Source: Punica granatum (taxonomy: Eukaryota; Streptophyta; Magnoliopsida; Myrtales; Lythraceae). Taken from it: a stretch of 64,000 nucleotides of DNA. A program made the position numbers and the translations under genes. The notes under the pieces are model-generated. The model saw only the letters and a list, made by a program, of their open reading frames with translations. It was not told where the DNA came from and ran no database searches. The DNA is taken from positions 21,126,001-21,190,000 of the forward strand of contig NC_045131.1 in assembly GCF_007655135.1 (NCBI RefSeq). Reading direction: 5' to 3'. Below, one piece after another: positions 11,090 to 21,253 of the stretch (within the stretch, counting starts at the first letter, position 1; each line of letters begins with the position of its first letter).

Positions 11090-12589
11090 ATGGACCGCCC
11101 GGCTCCCGGTCTTAGGCTCGAAGCAATTACACCACCAAGGCAAGACATCATGCGCATCTGGAGGACTCTCCGACCAGTGGACCGCGCATTCATCCAGGAC
11201 ATCATCGGAGACGTGGTCATGCTCACCGAGACTCCAGTAGACTGGATCTTCTTGAGGACCGCTACCGAAGTTTGGGACCCCGAGCACGCAGTATTCAACT
11301 TCCAGGGTACAGAGTTAGCTCCTACGATCGAGGAGTACACGGCACTCATCCAGAGGCCCACACCCACGACCCAAGGCATATTCAGACCCAATCCGTTCAC
11401 AACCGTCCAGGGTCAGCTCTCCGCTCTTCTCCGCATACCCGCTCAAGATATCCACGAGGAGCTCCATCAAAGGTGGGATCAAGGCATCCGGATTGCATGG
11501 CTCTCCGATTGGACGCTCCTCCACGCAATGACGCCTACTACGGCTTCTTATCAGCACGATGCTTGCCATGGATTCCTGCTCTCGGTCTTCGGTACCCTCC
11601 TGTTCCCGTACTCTCCGAACCTCATTGACGGGGCTATAGCCCAAGTCGTCCTCCAAGCGGTGGGAGGCCATAGTTACGTGGAGGCTCTATTAGCCGAGAC
11701 CGTTCGGTCTCTTGACTATGTTAGGGAGGTTCGGCGCGGAAGGATGAGAGGATCCCCGCACTTGCTACAGATTTGGCTTCTAGCCCACATCCGCCCGTTC
11801 TGCTTGTCACATCCGTTCTCCTACATCGCCGACGAGCGCTCGTTGATCGAACGCTTGGCACCGATCATCCCACCTCCCGAGCACAGCTTCTCGGAATGGA
11901 GGCGCTTTTGGCGCGAGCTGACACCCTCACGGTTCCTATGGGTCGCCCGATGGAATCCCGGCGGCCCCATGATCACGGGATGCCCCGGAATCGTTGGAGT
12001 TCCCCTCCTCAGTCATTTGGGGAGCACCCTCATATTTCCTGGCCGAGTAATCAGACAACTCGGCGGCCTACAGGACATTCCCGCCGAGGCGGGCCGCCTA
12101 CCTTTCCGCATCCAATGGGCCGACTCCACGTCCACGGCTCCCGATAGATTCCTACAGATTCGGGAGATCCGCTGTCAGCTGGATGCTAGCACCATACAGC
12201 GCCTGTATTTCCCCGAGCATCCTACCGACGAGGAGCGAGCATTTTCGGCCACCTCAGCGTACGTAGCCCAGTTCTACCCGCAAGGATCGACACCACTACA
12301 ACGGCCTCAGGCCGCCCCGACTCCCCGTGCTACATCCACCCTCGCTCCCGAAGCCGAGAGTTCTATCCAAGCGGCCATGCACACGGAGCTACGGGCCGTC
12401 AGGGAGGAACGGGATAGGCTCCGTTGCGAGCTTGTCGACGCCCGCGCAGAGGTCGCCGACTACAGAGAGGTTCAAACACAGCTGACTCGAGCACGCGCCC
12501 GGGTCGCACACTTAGACCGGGAGATGGCCCGCTTGGACGCGGAGTTGGATCGAGTGCATAAGAGGGCGCGCAACCCCGCCCATCCTTAG
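11090..12589 (+). CDS. Tat/Ogre ORF1, unknown function, intact
   Basis: An uninterrupted 499-codon frame lies between leader and gag, on the same strand. Extra ORFs in this position are a known feature of Ogre/Tat elements and their function is not established. The N-terminal half contains a block around FLRTATEVWDPEHAVFNF followed by LAPTIEEYTALIQRP, which resembles the plant mobile-domain/DUF7745-type proteins that occur in plant retroelements; I give that family from memory. The last 70 residues (from about 430) are rich in Glu, Arg, Leu and Ala with heptad-like spacing, so a coiled coil is likely and would allow oligomerisation. The start is the first ATG after the leader (GGATGGACCGC). 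It is the only long intact gene of F, while gag-pro-pol is broken. Confidence 0.8.
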   Translation: MDRPAPGLRLEAITPPRQDIMRIWRTLRPVDRAFIQDIIGDVVMLTETPVDWIFLRTATEVWDPEHAVFNFQGTELAPTIEEYTALIQRPTPTTQGIFRPNPFTTVQGQLSALLRIPAQDIHEELHQRWDQGIRIAWLSDWTLLHAMTPTTASYQHDACHGFLLSVFGTLLFPYSPNLIDGAIAQVVLQAVGGHSYVEALLAETVRSLDYVREVRRGRMRGSPHLLQIWLLAHIRPFCLSHPFSYIADERSLIERLAPIIPPPEHSFSEWRRFWRELTPSRFLWVARWNPGGPMITGCPGIVGVPLLSHLGSTLIFPGRVIRQLGGLQDIPAEAGRLPFRIQWADSTSTAPDRFLQIREIRCQLDASTIQRLYFPEHPTDEERAFSATSAYVAQFYPQGSTPLQRPQAAPTPRATSTLAPEAESSIQAAMHTELRAVREERDRLRCELVDARAEVADYREVQTQLTRARARVAHLDREMARLDAELDRVHKRARNPAHP

Positions 12590-12909
12590 GATTAGTAGGC
12601 GCACTCATTTTTGCCCTCGCTCGGACCCACGCCACTTTCGAGCGGCCACCGAGCGCAAAGGGATGTCGGCTTTATGTTTATGTTCCTTTCTTTTCCCCCG
12701 ATTGTTCTATTTTGTGAAAACCATGGAACCTGGAACTAATCAATGTAATGACATTAGTGTTTTTAAAGCTCATGCATCCCATACATTTTGTCACTTTACT
12801 TAATTCCGCACTTATCATTTGAGATATTGGTGTATGTCCTTACACATTCTTGGAATCTAGGTGATTACCACTGGCGTCACACCGCTACCCGACTCGTCAA
12901 CGTCTCAGG
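12590..12909 (+). other. Spacer between ORF1 and gag in F
   Basis: These 320 bp carry no supported gene. The next good start codon is the gag ATG at 12910 (CAGGATGGCGGAAG). How gag is reached by ribosomes, by a separate transcript, splicing or re-initiation, is not shown by the sequence. Confidence 0.6.
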
Positions 12910-13953
12910 ATGGCGGAAGGAGATCACGTCGATATTTCCGAAGAAGTCAACCCTTCGGTCCCGACCCTCTCTCAACCATTGCAGACACACGCTCTACCAC
13001 CTCTTACTCCTGCAGGCGTATTCCCCGCATACTCTGGCGCCCTTCCGACTCATCTCCCACCCCCGGCACCTTCAGGGGCGCCTCTCCCATCGGCCTCACC
13101 AACATCCGCCGCCACCAATGACCAAGCCCGCATTGCGGCCCTCGAGGGCACGGTCAACCAAATGGCCACTAATATGGCGGAACTGCTCGCCTTGCTCAGA
13201 GGACCTAACCGGGCCTCCTCGAGTTCTACTCCTCCCCCGGGACCGGGACCAACAGTCGATCCAGCCCCGTGGGCTCCACCGACCCAAGCCCCGGAGAACG
13301 TTGAAGCTCCCGCACCACCAACGCTGTATACGTCCACGGCCCACCCCTTCACAAGTCAATTTCCGCCACCGCCGGCCCCTTCGGTAGTCCCTCTTTCACC
13401 GGCTGCCTTCCTGTCCGCGGAGCACATCCTGTCTGCACCCCCACCTGTTTCCATACTTGCTCCGGCTATGATCTACACGGCGCCCCCGCCGACGGTTTTC
13501 CCGGCAACCACCGCACCTGCTCCAACTCATCCTCAAGCCACGGAGCTCCCTCCTTATCCGACTCTGCAGCCTCACGTCGGCCCCTCCTACCAGGTACCGC
13601 CCCCCATAAACACCACCTTCCACGAACCGGGCACTCCGACCCATGCGGCCCAATTCGCCTCACCAATGCACTTCTTCCCCGAGGCCGACGCCGAACAAGA
13701 GCGTAGGCTGAAGCGAATGGAGGAAACGATACGGGCCCTGCAAGCGAACGACGCTCGTCCCGACGCCCTTTACGGTAACTGTAGCCTATTCCCGGGCATG
13801 CGTCTGCCCCCGAAGTTCAAGGTTCCAGAGTTCAAGACCTATGAAGGCACGACGGATCCGCACCACCACCTCCGCCATTACCGAGGGAAGATGCTGCAGT
13901 TTTGGGAATACGAGGAGTTCGTCATCCACTCCTTCCAGGATAGCCTGTCATGA
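12910..13953 (+). pseudogene. gag: gag of F, N-terminal part, ended by in-frame TGA
   Basis: Codes for 347 residues of the Gag capsid polyprotein, which packages element RNA. The first 240 residues are mostly Pro/Ala/Thr-rich with a short helical piece (RIAALEGTVNQMATNM). From about residue 255 comes the start of the retrotransposon-gag core, with LPPKFKVPEFKTYEGTTDPH and then the helix ending HSFQDSLS. A TGA at 13951-13953 stops the frame within this core. The same frame continues immediately with SALDWFMSL, typical core sequence, so the stop is a single-codon lesion, not the gene end. Readthrough is possible but not supported by any visible signal. C-to-T deamination of a methylated site is a simple explanation. 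Confidence 0.85.
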
Positions 13954-16563
13954 TCGGCCCTCGATTGGTTCATGTCACTGAAGGCTGAAGACATCCCAAC
14001 GTGGGAGGACCTCTCCCGGAAGTTCACCGACCAGTACCGGTATTGTGCAGAAACGCCCCCCACCCTGTTGGAGCTAAGCACGAAAGAAATGGCGCGGGGC
14101 CAAAGGTTTGAGGAGTATGCCGCCAAGTGGCGTGCCCAAGCCGCGAAGCACATTCCCCCGATCAGCGAAGCACAACAGATCCAACTGTTCCACTCCACGC
14201 TGAGAGGAGTGTACTATTCACACCTGTTGGCGCACACTTCATCATTCTCCGACCTCATCGAGGCCGGGAAAAAGCTGGATTTAGGGATCAAGCTCGGAAA
14301 AATGGAGGACCCCGCCAACAAGGGAGAGGAGTCGTCAAAGAAGGCTCCCGCGACGCCGTCATCTTCCACCGGGAGGAGAGCGAAGGAGGTCTCGGTCAAC
14401 GCCGTCAACACGGCGCGTCAGGCGCCACAACAATATCCGGTGAATCTCACAACCGCACCGACCACCGCTCCCACCTACTTTCCCCCACCTCCGCAGCATC
14501 AACTTCAATCGATCTACTATTCGGCCCCGCCGATCCCACCGTCGACAACCTCACAGTCATATGACCACTTTACGCCCGCCCCCGCTCAACCCTCTCAACC
14601 CACGCCCCCGGTGTCGAGAACTCCTCCACCGACGCAACAGAACCCCGCTTCGCAGGGTCAACAGGCCGGCGGTGCACCGAGCCGACCCCGCAAGCAATAC
14701 TCGCCGCTGCCTGCTCCTCTCTCTCACATATATCGACAACTTTTGGCAGGAGATCAGATTCAACCGATATCCCCGGGTCCGAACTTCGACCCGTCCATCC
14801 AGGACCAATCCAAACGCTGCGAATACCATCAGGGCGCACCGGGGCACACCCTCGACAATTGTTGGAGGTTGAGGGACGAAATTCAGAGGAGGATCGACAG
14901 CAACCGACTCACTTTCAACGCCATCAGACCTCCAAACGTGCAAGCCAACCCCCTCCCGGACCATAGGCCGAATTCGGGACCATCCATCAACATGATCTCT
15001 GTATGCGTCTCGGAGAGGGACGAAGAAGCGCAAAGGAGCCCCCCTCCCTTTGTAATCAATTACACTCCCGAAGAACTCACGGTCAGGTTCACGGGACATG
15101 CGGCCTCACCGGTTCCATTCGTCGTTGACGTCCCCGCTCGGGAGCCGTATTCAGACAACAAGGTCCCCTGGGCCTACGAAGGAAGCATCGGGAGCGTTGA
15201 GCAGCAATTCAGTGTCATGGGGCTGACACGCTCGGGACGAGTATACGAGAACCCGACGGCCAAGGACAAAGGGAAAGCACCCGCTGTTGGAGACGGGGCG
15301 ACTCCTGAAAGATCACCCTTCCCGTCCAAGAAGGTGACCGAGGAGGAAGCCGAAGCTTTCATGAAGATCGTGAAGGCGAGCGAATACAAGGTGGTCGAGC
15401 AAATGGCCAAATCCCCGGCCCACATCTCATTGCTTGCCCTCCTCCTCGGCTCGGAACCTCACCGAGAGGCCCTCCTCCGGGTACTGACCGCGGCGCAAGT
15501 GCCGAAGGAAACGCCCCCTAACAGGATAGAGGAGACGATCGGGTCCATCTTCTCCAACACTATCTCGTTCTCGGACGATGAACTCCCGTCCGAGGGTTGG
15601 TCACATTCACGGGCATTGCACATTGTCTGTAAGTGCAACAATTACATCATCGGCCGGGTCATGATTGACAACGGGTCCGCCCTCAATGTCTGCCCGGTGA
15701 CCACCCTCAAACAGATGAACGTGGATCTTAACCGAGTCCGCCCAAGCAAGACGGCGGTCCGAGCCTTTGATGGCTCTCGCAGGGAGGTGAACGGGGAGAT
15801 CGACCTCCTCATAGACGTTGGCCCGTGCTCGTTCAGCATCACGTTCCAGGTGCTCGACATCCCGAACGCGTTCAGCCTGTTGCTCGGGAGGCCTTGGATC
15901 CACTCGGCTGGCGCCGTCCCCTCTTCTCTGCACCAACGGCTAAAGTTCATCGTTGAAGAGAAGCTCATCACGGTGAAAGGGGAGGAGGATTACGCCATCT
16001 ACAAGGAGACGGCGGTGCCTTACATCAGCGTTGGGGACGATGAAAACCTCCCGTTCCACTCGTTCGAGACCATCTCCGTCATCCGGGACTACGGAGAGAG
16101 CGGACCGTCCCGCGCCGATCGCATGATAGGGAAGTTTCTCCTGCGCAACAATTATATTCCCGGCACCGGCCTTGGGGCACGCGGACAAGGGATCAACCGC
16201 CCCATCAAGATCGAGGAATATAAACACAGGAGGGGACTCGGCTTTCGCCCCTCCTGTCATGAGATCATTGAGGCCCGCAAGGGCAACCACCTTCATCGCC
16301 TTGCCGCATACTACGGGAGACTCAACAGGGGCACTCCAGTCCCCCCATTATCTCGTTTCTTCCCCGGGCCTTCACGCATCATAGGAGGCACCCTTGACGG
16401 CCCTTCCTCAGACTCCGACGACATTTCTGCCACTCCGTCATCCGTGTACGCCGTCACCGAGGAGATTCCTTCAGGGGTTCACATTCGCTTGGCGTAGGAA
16501 AATGAGGAGCTGGACAACTGGACTTCAGTCCCGCGCTACTCGGCTGTGATTGCCGATGTGTAA
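13954..16563 (+). pseudogene. gag-pro: gag C-terminal part, protease and G-patch region of F
   Basis: Same frame as the upstream gag. The rest of the Gag core (to about 14290) is followed by a Pro-rich linker and a zinc-knuckle variant at 14818-14862 with spacing C-x2-H-x5-H-x4-C. The aspartic protease has its active site IDNGSALNV, with Asp at 15667-15669 and the later hydrophobic-Gly segment SLLLGRPWIH near 15870-15905. A G-patch-like segment (NNYIPGTGLGARGQGI) follows at about 16147-16194. A TAG at 16495-16497 stops the frame, which then stays open for another 21 codons to TAA at 16561-16563; the extra piece (ELDNWTSVPRYSAVIADV) reads like the normal end of a Tat gag-pro. So TAG is probably a second nonsense lesion. 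The TAA lies inside the predicted intron, as expected for an unspliced gag-pro message. Confidence 0.85.
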
Positions 16564-16768
16564 GGCTTATCTACGTATAAGATGTTCCCCGCGTGTCGGC
16601 ATAGCCATGCGCCACACGACGGAAAAGGGGTTTCTATTATGGCTTTTTGTTCACAACATCAATGAAATCTCTCACGCTTTTTTTGAATTCCCTTGCATTC
16701 TTTCTCCCTCCTATTCTCCACCTCACAACGCTATGAAATTTTCTAAGACGATTCTCTAAAATTTCCAG
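16560..16768 (+). other. Predicted intron between protease and RT of F
   Basis: Donor GTAAGG at 16560, pyrimidine-rich tract (TTCTTTCTCCCTCCTATTCTCC) before the 3' end, possible branch site TTCTAAG near 16740, and acceptor TTTCCAG ending at 16768. The length is 209 bp. Removal joins a split Val codon (GT + G) and puts the gag-pro frame exactly in register with the RT frame (16770 and 16878 are in the same frame). Ogre elements are known to carry an intron here that controls the ratio of gag-pro to gag-pro-pol. Confidence 0.8.
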
Positions 16769-17970
16769 GCTCCACTCGAATCCAAATCCTCGACGCGTCG
16801 ATTCGAACCCATTCGAAGAATGTCTCGGCGAGCCCGGACCCATATACTTCGGAGAAGGGCTCGACGAAGACAGTCTAGTGCCTGAGATAGAAGAGAGTTT
16901 GCTCCGCCTCGAGGATCGCCAACTCACCTCGCTTGAGCCAACAGAAGAGATCAATGTGGGTACTCAAGAGGAGCCCCGCATCCTAAAGATCGGTACAAGT
17001 CTCGACCCAACACAACGGGTCCGAATGATCGATTTCCTGACCATGTATCAAGAAGTTTTTGCTTGGTCCTACGCTGACATGCCGGGGCTAGACCCGTCAA
17101 TAGTAAAGCACTTCCTCCCGCTAGACACCGAGAAGTTCCCGCCCAAGCGGCAACAATTGCGACGGCAACGGGCAAGCCTCCTTCTCCGCATCAAGGAGGA
17201 GGTCGTCAAACAGATCAACGCGGGCTTTCTCGAGGTCTGCAACTACTCCGAATGGGTGGCAAACATCGTGCCGGTGGAGAAGAAAGATGGAAGGGTTCGA
17301 GTCTGCGTCGACTATCGGGACCTCAATAAGGCCAGCCCCAAGGACAATTTTCCCTTGCCCCACATCGACATACTAGTTGACAATACGGCGCGCCACTCTC
17401 AATTCTCTTTCATGGACGGTTTCTCCGGATACAATCAAATTCGGATGGCCGAGGAAGACAAGGTCAAGACGACATTCACTACCATGTGGGGGACCTTTTG
17501 TTATCGCGTCATGCCTTTCGGCCTGAAGAACGCCGGGGCAACTTATCAGAGGGCTATGGTCACGTTGTTCCACGACATGATGCACAAGGAGGTCGAAGTC
17601 TACGTCGACGACATGATTGCCAAGTCCAAAGTGGGAGAGGACCACCTCATTAACCTGAAGCGTCTCTTCGACCGCTTAAAGGAGTACAAGCTTCGGCTCA
17701 ATCCGGCAAAATGCACGTTCGGCGCTCGATCGGGAAAATTACTAGGATTCGTGGTCAGCGAGCGCGGCATCGAAGTAGATCCCGATAAAGTCAAGGCGAT
17801 CAAGGAGCTTCCTCCGCCATCTTCGGTCCGCGAAGTACGAGGCTTCTTGGGGCGGCTGAATTACATCGCACGATTCATTGCGAACTTGACAGACAAATGC
17901 CAACCACTCTTTCGCTTGCTCCGCAAGAACGCGGCGATCGAATGGGACGAAGAATGTCAGAAGGCCTTTA
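16769..17970 (+). pseudogene. pol: Reverse transcriptase of F (pol part 1, ends in frameshift)
   Basis: Reverse transcriptase copies element RNA into DNA in the virus-like particle. The seven RT blocks are present: VCVDYRDLNKASPKDNFPLP, FSFMDGFSGYNQI, MPFGLKNAGATYQ, the active site YVDD at 17601-17612, and RLNPAKCTFGA. The frame is open from the predicted splice acceptor, with an internal ATG at 16878. Near 17967-17971 (after EWDEECQKAF) homology moves to the frame beginning TIKAYLVQPPVL, which points to a 1-base loss; the original frame ends at 18047. All catalytic Asp residues of RT are present, so only the connection to RNase H is broken. Confidence 0.9.
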
Positions 17971-19186
17971 CACCATCAAGGCATACCTGGTCCAACCGCC
18001 GGTATTGGTCCCGCCTACACCAGGCCGTCCCCTCGTACTCTACCTAACGGTGCGTCGTCAATCATTAGGATGCATGCTGGGACAGGAGGAGGAGTCCACG
18101 CACACGGAACGCGCGATCTACTATCTGAGCAAAAAGTTCACCGATGGAGAGTCAAATTATCCGGAAATCGAGAAGATGTGCTGTGCGTTGGTGTGGGTCA
18201 TGCAAAGGCTCCGACAATACACGCTTTATCACACAGTCCGCTTGCTATCAAAGGCGGATCCCCTGAAATATTTGCTCGACAGTCCCTCCTCCACGCGCAA
18301 CCTCGCCAAATGGCGCTGTCAATTGACGGAATACGATATCGAGTACGTGTCCCGCACTTCGGTCAAGGGGCAAGCGATCGCGGATCATTTAGCAGAATTC
18401 CCAATTGAAGACCACACACCCATAAACCCCGACTTCCCGGATGAGGGAATCCTCCGAGTAGACGACGAGGGAGAGGAGCCGGGATGGAAGATGTATTTCG
18501 ACGGTGCTGTCAATTCCACGGGATCAGGCATCGGCGCGGTACTGATGTCCCCGGACGGGCGTTATTACCCGGTAGCGGCAAAGATCGACTTTCCCTGCAC
18601 CAATAATGTGGCTGAGTACGAGGCATGTATTCTCGGCCTCCAAGCGGCGATTGATTTCAAAGTAAAAGAGCTCGAAGTGTTCGGTGACTCCATGCTCACT
18701 ATCTTCCAGACGCTGGGGCAATTGAAGACGAAAGACGCGAAGCTAGTGCCGTATCACGAATACCTCGAGAAGTTAACCGAGAACTTCGAGGACGTCTCGT
18801 TCACCTACACTCCGCGCATGACAAATCAATTCGCGGACGCGCTTGCAACGCTCGCCTCCATGGTGAGCATCACGAAGGAGAACCTTATCGAGCCCCTCGA
18901 GATTGAGATAGCCGAAGGACCGGCGCACTGCAATTCGATTGGAGCATCCGAGGCGAAGCCGTGGTACGAAGACCTCAAGAACCTTCTGCGAACCGGCCAA
19001 TACCCCCCATTTGCCGACCGCCGCGATCGCAAGACTCTCAGACGCCTCGCGATACACTACTTCTTGAGCGGCGAGATACTCTACCGCCGTTCCTTCGACT
19101 CCACACTCCTCCGGTGCATCGACGAACACGAATCGCGGCGTCTCATGGAGGAAGTGCACGGAGGAAACTGTGGACCTCATATGAAC
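17971..19186 (+). pseudogene. pol: RNase H, archaeal-type RNase H and start of integrase of F (pol part 2)
   Basis: First comes the ordinary gypsy RNase H: AIYYLSKKFTDGESNYPEIE, then LLSKADPLKYLL, and ending with IADHLAEFP. Its first acidic residue seems to be lost, since the usual Asp position reads TVRRQSLGC. A linker leads to a second, archaeal-type RNase H from about 18480, with acidic residues in MYFDGAVNS, NVAEYEACI, VFGDSML and FADALA. A double RNase H is diagnostic for the Tat lineage. The integrase N-terminus begins (HHCC histidines in VHGGNCGPHMN, about 19157-19185) and the frame then breaks near 19186 by an apparent 1-base loss; the out-of-register frame ends at 19255. Confidence 0.88.
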
Positions 19187-20208
19187 GTCTCATGCTCGCT
19201 AAGAAGATCATGCGCCTGGGCTATTATTGGTCCACCATGGAGACTGATTGTGTGAAGCATGTAAGACATTGTCACCGATGTCAAGTTTACGCCGATCAGA
19301 TCAAAGCGCCGCCCAACGAATTGCGCCCCATGACGGCGCCATGGCCTTTTTCAATGTGGGGAATGGATGTGATCGGCCCGATCAACCCCAAAGCGTCCAA
19401 CGGTCACATGTTCATTTTGGTGGCAATTGATTACTTTACCAAGTGGATCGAAGCCGCCACTCTTGCGTCAGTCACCGCAAAGGCCGTGGCCCGTTTTTTC
19501 AAACGCGACGTCATTGCCCGATACGGGGTCCCTGCGACAATCATCACAGACAACGCCAAGAACCTGAACAATAAGGTCATCGACGAGCTTTGTGCACAAT
19601 TCAAAATCCGGCACCGTAATTCCACCCCGTACCGTCCCCAAATGAACGGTGCGGTGGAAGCGGCGAATAAGAACATCAAAAAGATCATCGAAAAAATGAC
19701 GGTGAACTATAAGGATTGGCACGAGATGCTCCCCTATGCACTCTTGGCGTACCGTACGTCCATACGGACCTCAACCGGGGCCACCCCGTACTCACTAGTC
19801 TATGGCATGGAGGCCGTGCTCCCAATCGAAGTAGAGATCCCTTCCATGAGGATTCTTGCCGAGGCCGAGCTCGAAGAAGCGGAATGGGCAAAGCAGCGGT
19901 ACGAACAGTTAAATTTCATTGATGAGAAGAGGCTGAAAGCGCTATGCCACGGACAGTGCTATCAACAAAGAATGGCTCGAGCCTTCAACGCAAGAGTCCG
20001 CCACCGCGATTTCAACCCCGGCGACCTCGTCTTAAGGAAAGTCCTACACGTCACGCCGGACTCTCGAGGGAAGTTCTCGTACAAGTACGATGGCCCTTTT
20101 GTCGTCAAAGAGGTTTTCACCGGAGGAGCGTTCATCTTGAGCGACATGGACGGCACTGAAAATGCCCTTCCTGTCAATGCTGACGCCATTAAGAAGTATT
20201 ATCCGTGA
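19187..20208 (+). pseudogene. pol: Integrase of F (pol part 3)
   Basis: Integrase inserts the DNA copy into the genome. The zinc-binding cysteines (HCHRCQVY) follow MRLGYYWSTMETDC. The catalytic core has D at 19366-19368 (GMDVIGP), D at 19549-19551 (IITDNAKNL) and E at 19657-19659 (AVEAANKN), with the 35-residue D-E spacing of DD35E enzymes. The C-terminal part has DLVLRKVLHVT and GPFVVKEV, as in gypsy integrases, and no chromodomain, as expected for Tat. The zinc finger is split by the frameshift: histidines in one frame, cysteines in the other. The frame stays open to TGA at 20206-20208. Confidence 0.9.
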
Positions 20209-20340
20209 ACACTTGTATGTTCTTTATCCTCTGGGCTCCGTGCCCCTTTCATTGTAAGACATTTCTATTTCCGTGGACGAGTTTCAAATCCCATCATCAG
20301 TCCAACACTAAGCTTTCTTGAGAGAAAAATAAGTTTTCCC
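20209..20340 (+). other. Start of 3' UTR of F
   Basis: Non-coding, pyrimidine-rich sequence after the integrase stop. I recognise nothing specific before the hairpin array. Confidence 0.6.
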
Positions 20341-20622
20341 GCTAGGTCGAAAACCTCTTTGAGGCGGCCTAGGCAAAAACTAGGGAACGAGTGGCACGAC
20401 TTAAAATCCCGCAAAGGGGGGGTCGCGGCAAAAGGAGAGCATAAATCACTCCCTCGCTAGGTCGAAAACCTCTTTGAGGCGGCCTAGGCAAAAGTTAGAG
20501 GACTCGAGGGGTACGATCCCACCCAAACGTGGGGAATCGTAGCAAAAGGTGAGCATTCATGTGAGAGAAATTAAATAAAATACCCCGCTAGGCTGTTGCG
20601 CATCCCGCGGCCTAGGCAAAAG
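20341..20622 (+). other. Stem-loop/GCAAAAG array in 3' UTR of F
   Basis: Five consecutive modules, each an outer stem with an inner hairpin followed at once by GCAAAA(G). Outer stems are CTAGG/CCTAG at 20342-20372, CGAC/GTCG at 20397-20425, CTAGG/CCTAG at 20457-20487, TACGAT/ATCGTA at 20512-20541, and CTAGG/CCTAG at 20588-20615. Inner stems include CCTC/GAGG and CCCAC/GTGGG. The modules differ in sequence but keep pairing. Related arrays occur in A and C. The function is unknown; RNA structure in the element transcript is the likely level of action. Confidence 0.7.
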
Positions 20623-21253
20623 TTAGGGGGAAATGTCGGCTTGACCACGAAAGAAGAGCGACACTCTCCCTGTGGAGCTACACCGAGTAGTGGTTCGGCA
20701 CTCCCCGACGCAAGCAAACTCTCTTCAATTCTCCGAGCTCGAGGCCCGCTTCGAAATGGGGGTCGAATCAACGTATCCTTGACTTGGAGGATCCCAGAAG
20801 ATCCCTCCCATTACCTTTATGTACATGATTCTACGGGTTATCCGTCTCAGAAAAGCTATTCCTCAATAGGGACGCGGCCACCCTCCAAATGGCCACCAAT
20901 ATCATGCCCCAACACATCTTTACATAGATTCCTTTACGCGTCGTAGTCTAGACGATTTCACGCGGCTGACATCCTTTTGTAGACTTCTCTTTTCCATGTA
21001 CAGGTGCGATCAGGAACCCCAGGGGACGCTCCCCGCCGACGGACTCACGTCTGCCTCACGCGGCGAAACGTGTTCTCGAAGACTTGGAAATCGTTGAGGG
21101 ATGCACCGCACCACCCCAACCAACAATGTTCAGAAAGGACAAGTGTTAAGAGGTCATCATTAGTCGTCACGCACAGAGCAATCCGAATCCAACCGCCAAG
21201 CAAGCCGTATCACACAGCGCTCTACATGAATTCCAAATTTCAAATCCCTGTCT
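20623..21253 (+). other. 3' UTR of F without recognised gene
   Basis: No supported gene. The stretch near 21033-21062 (GACGGACTCACGTCTGCCTC) matches a segment before the tandem repeats of element A (about 54236-54258), so this 3' UTR is collinear between F and A. TTTTCCATGTACAG near 20990-21003 could serve as a 3' splice site, but I see no partner. Confidence 0.55.

Noticed and set aside
13951..13953. Programmed readthrough of the gag TGA
   Set aside because: No known readthrough context (such as a CARYYA-type word) follows the TGA, and other lesions exist in the same element; a nonsense mutation is simpler.
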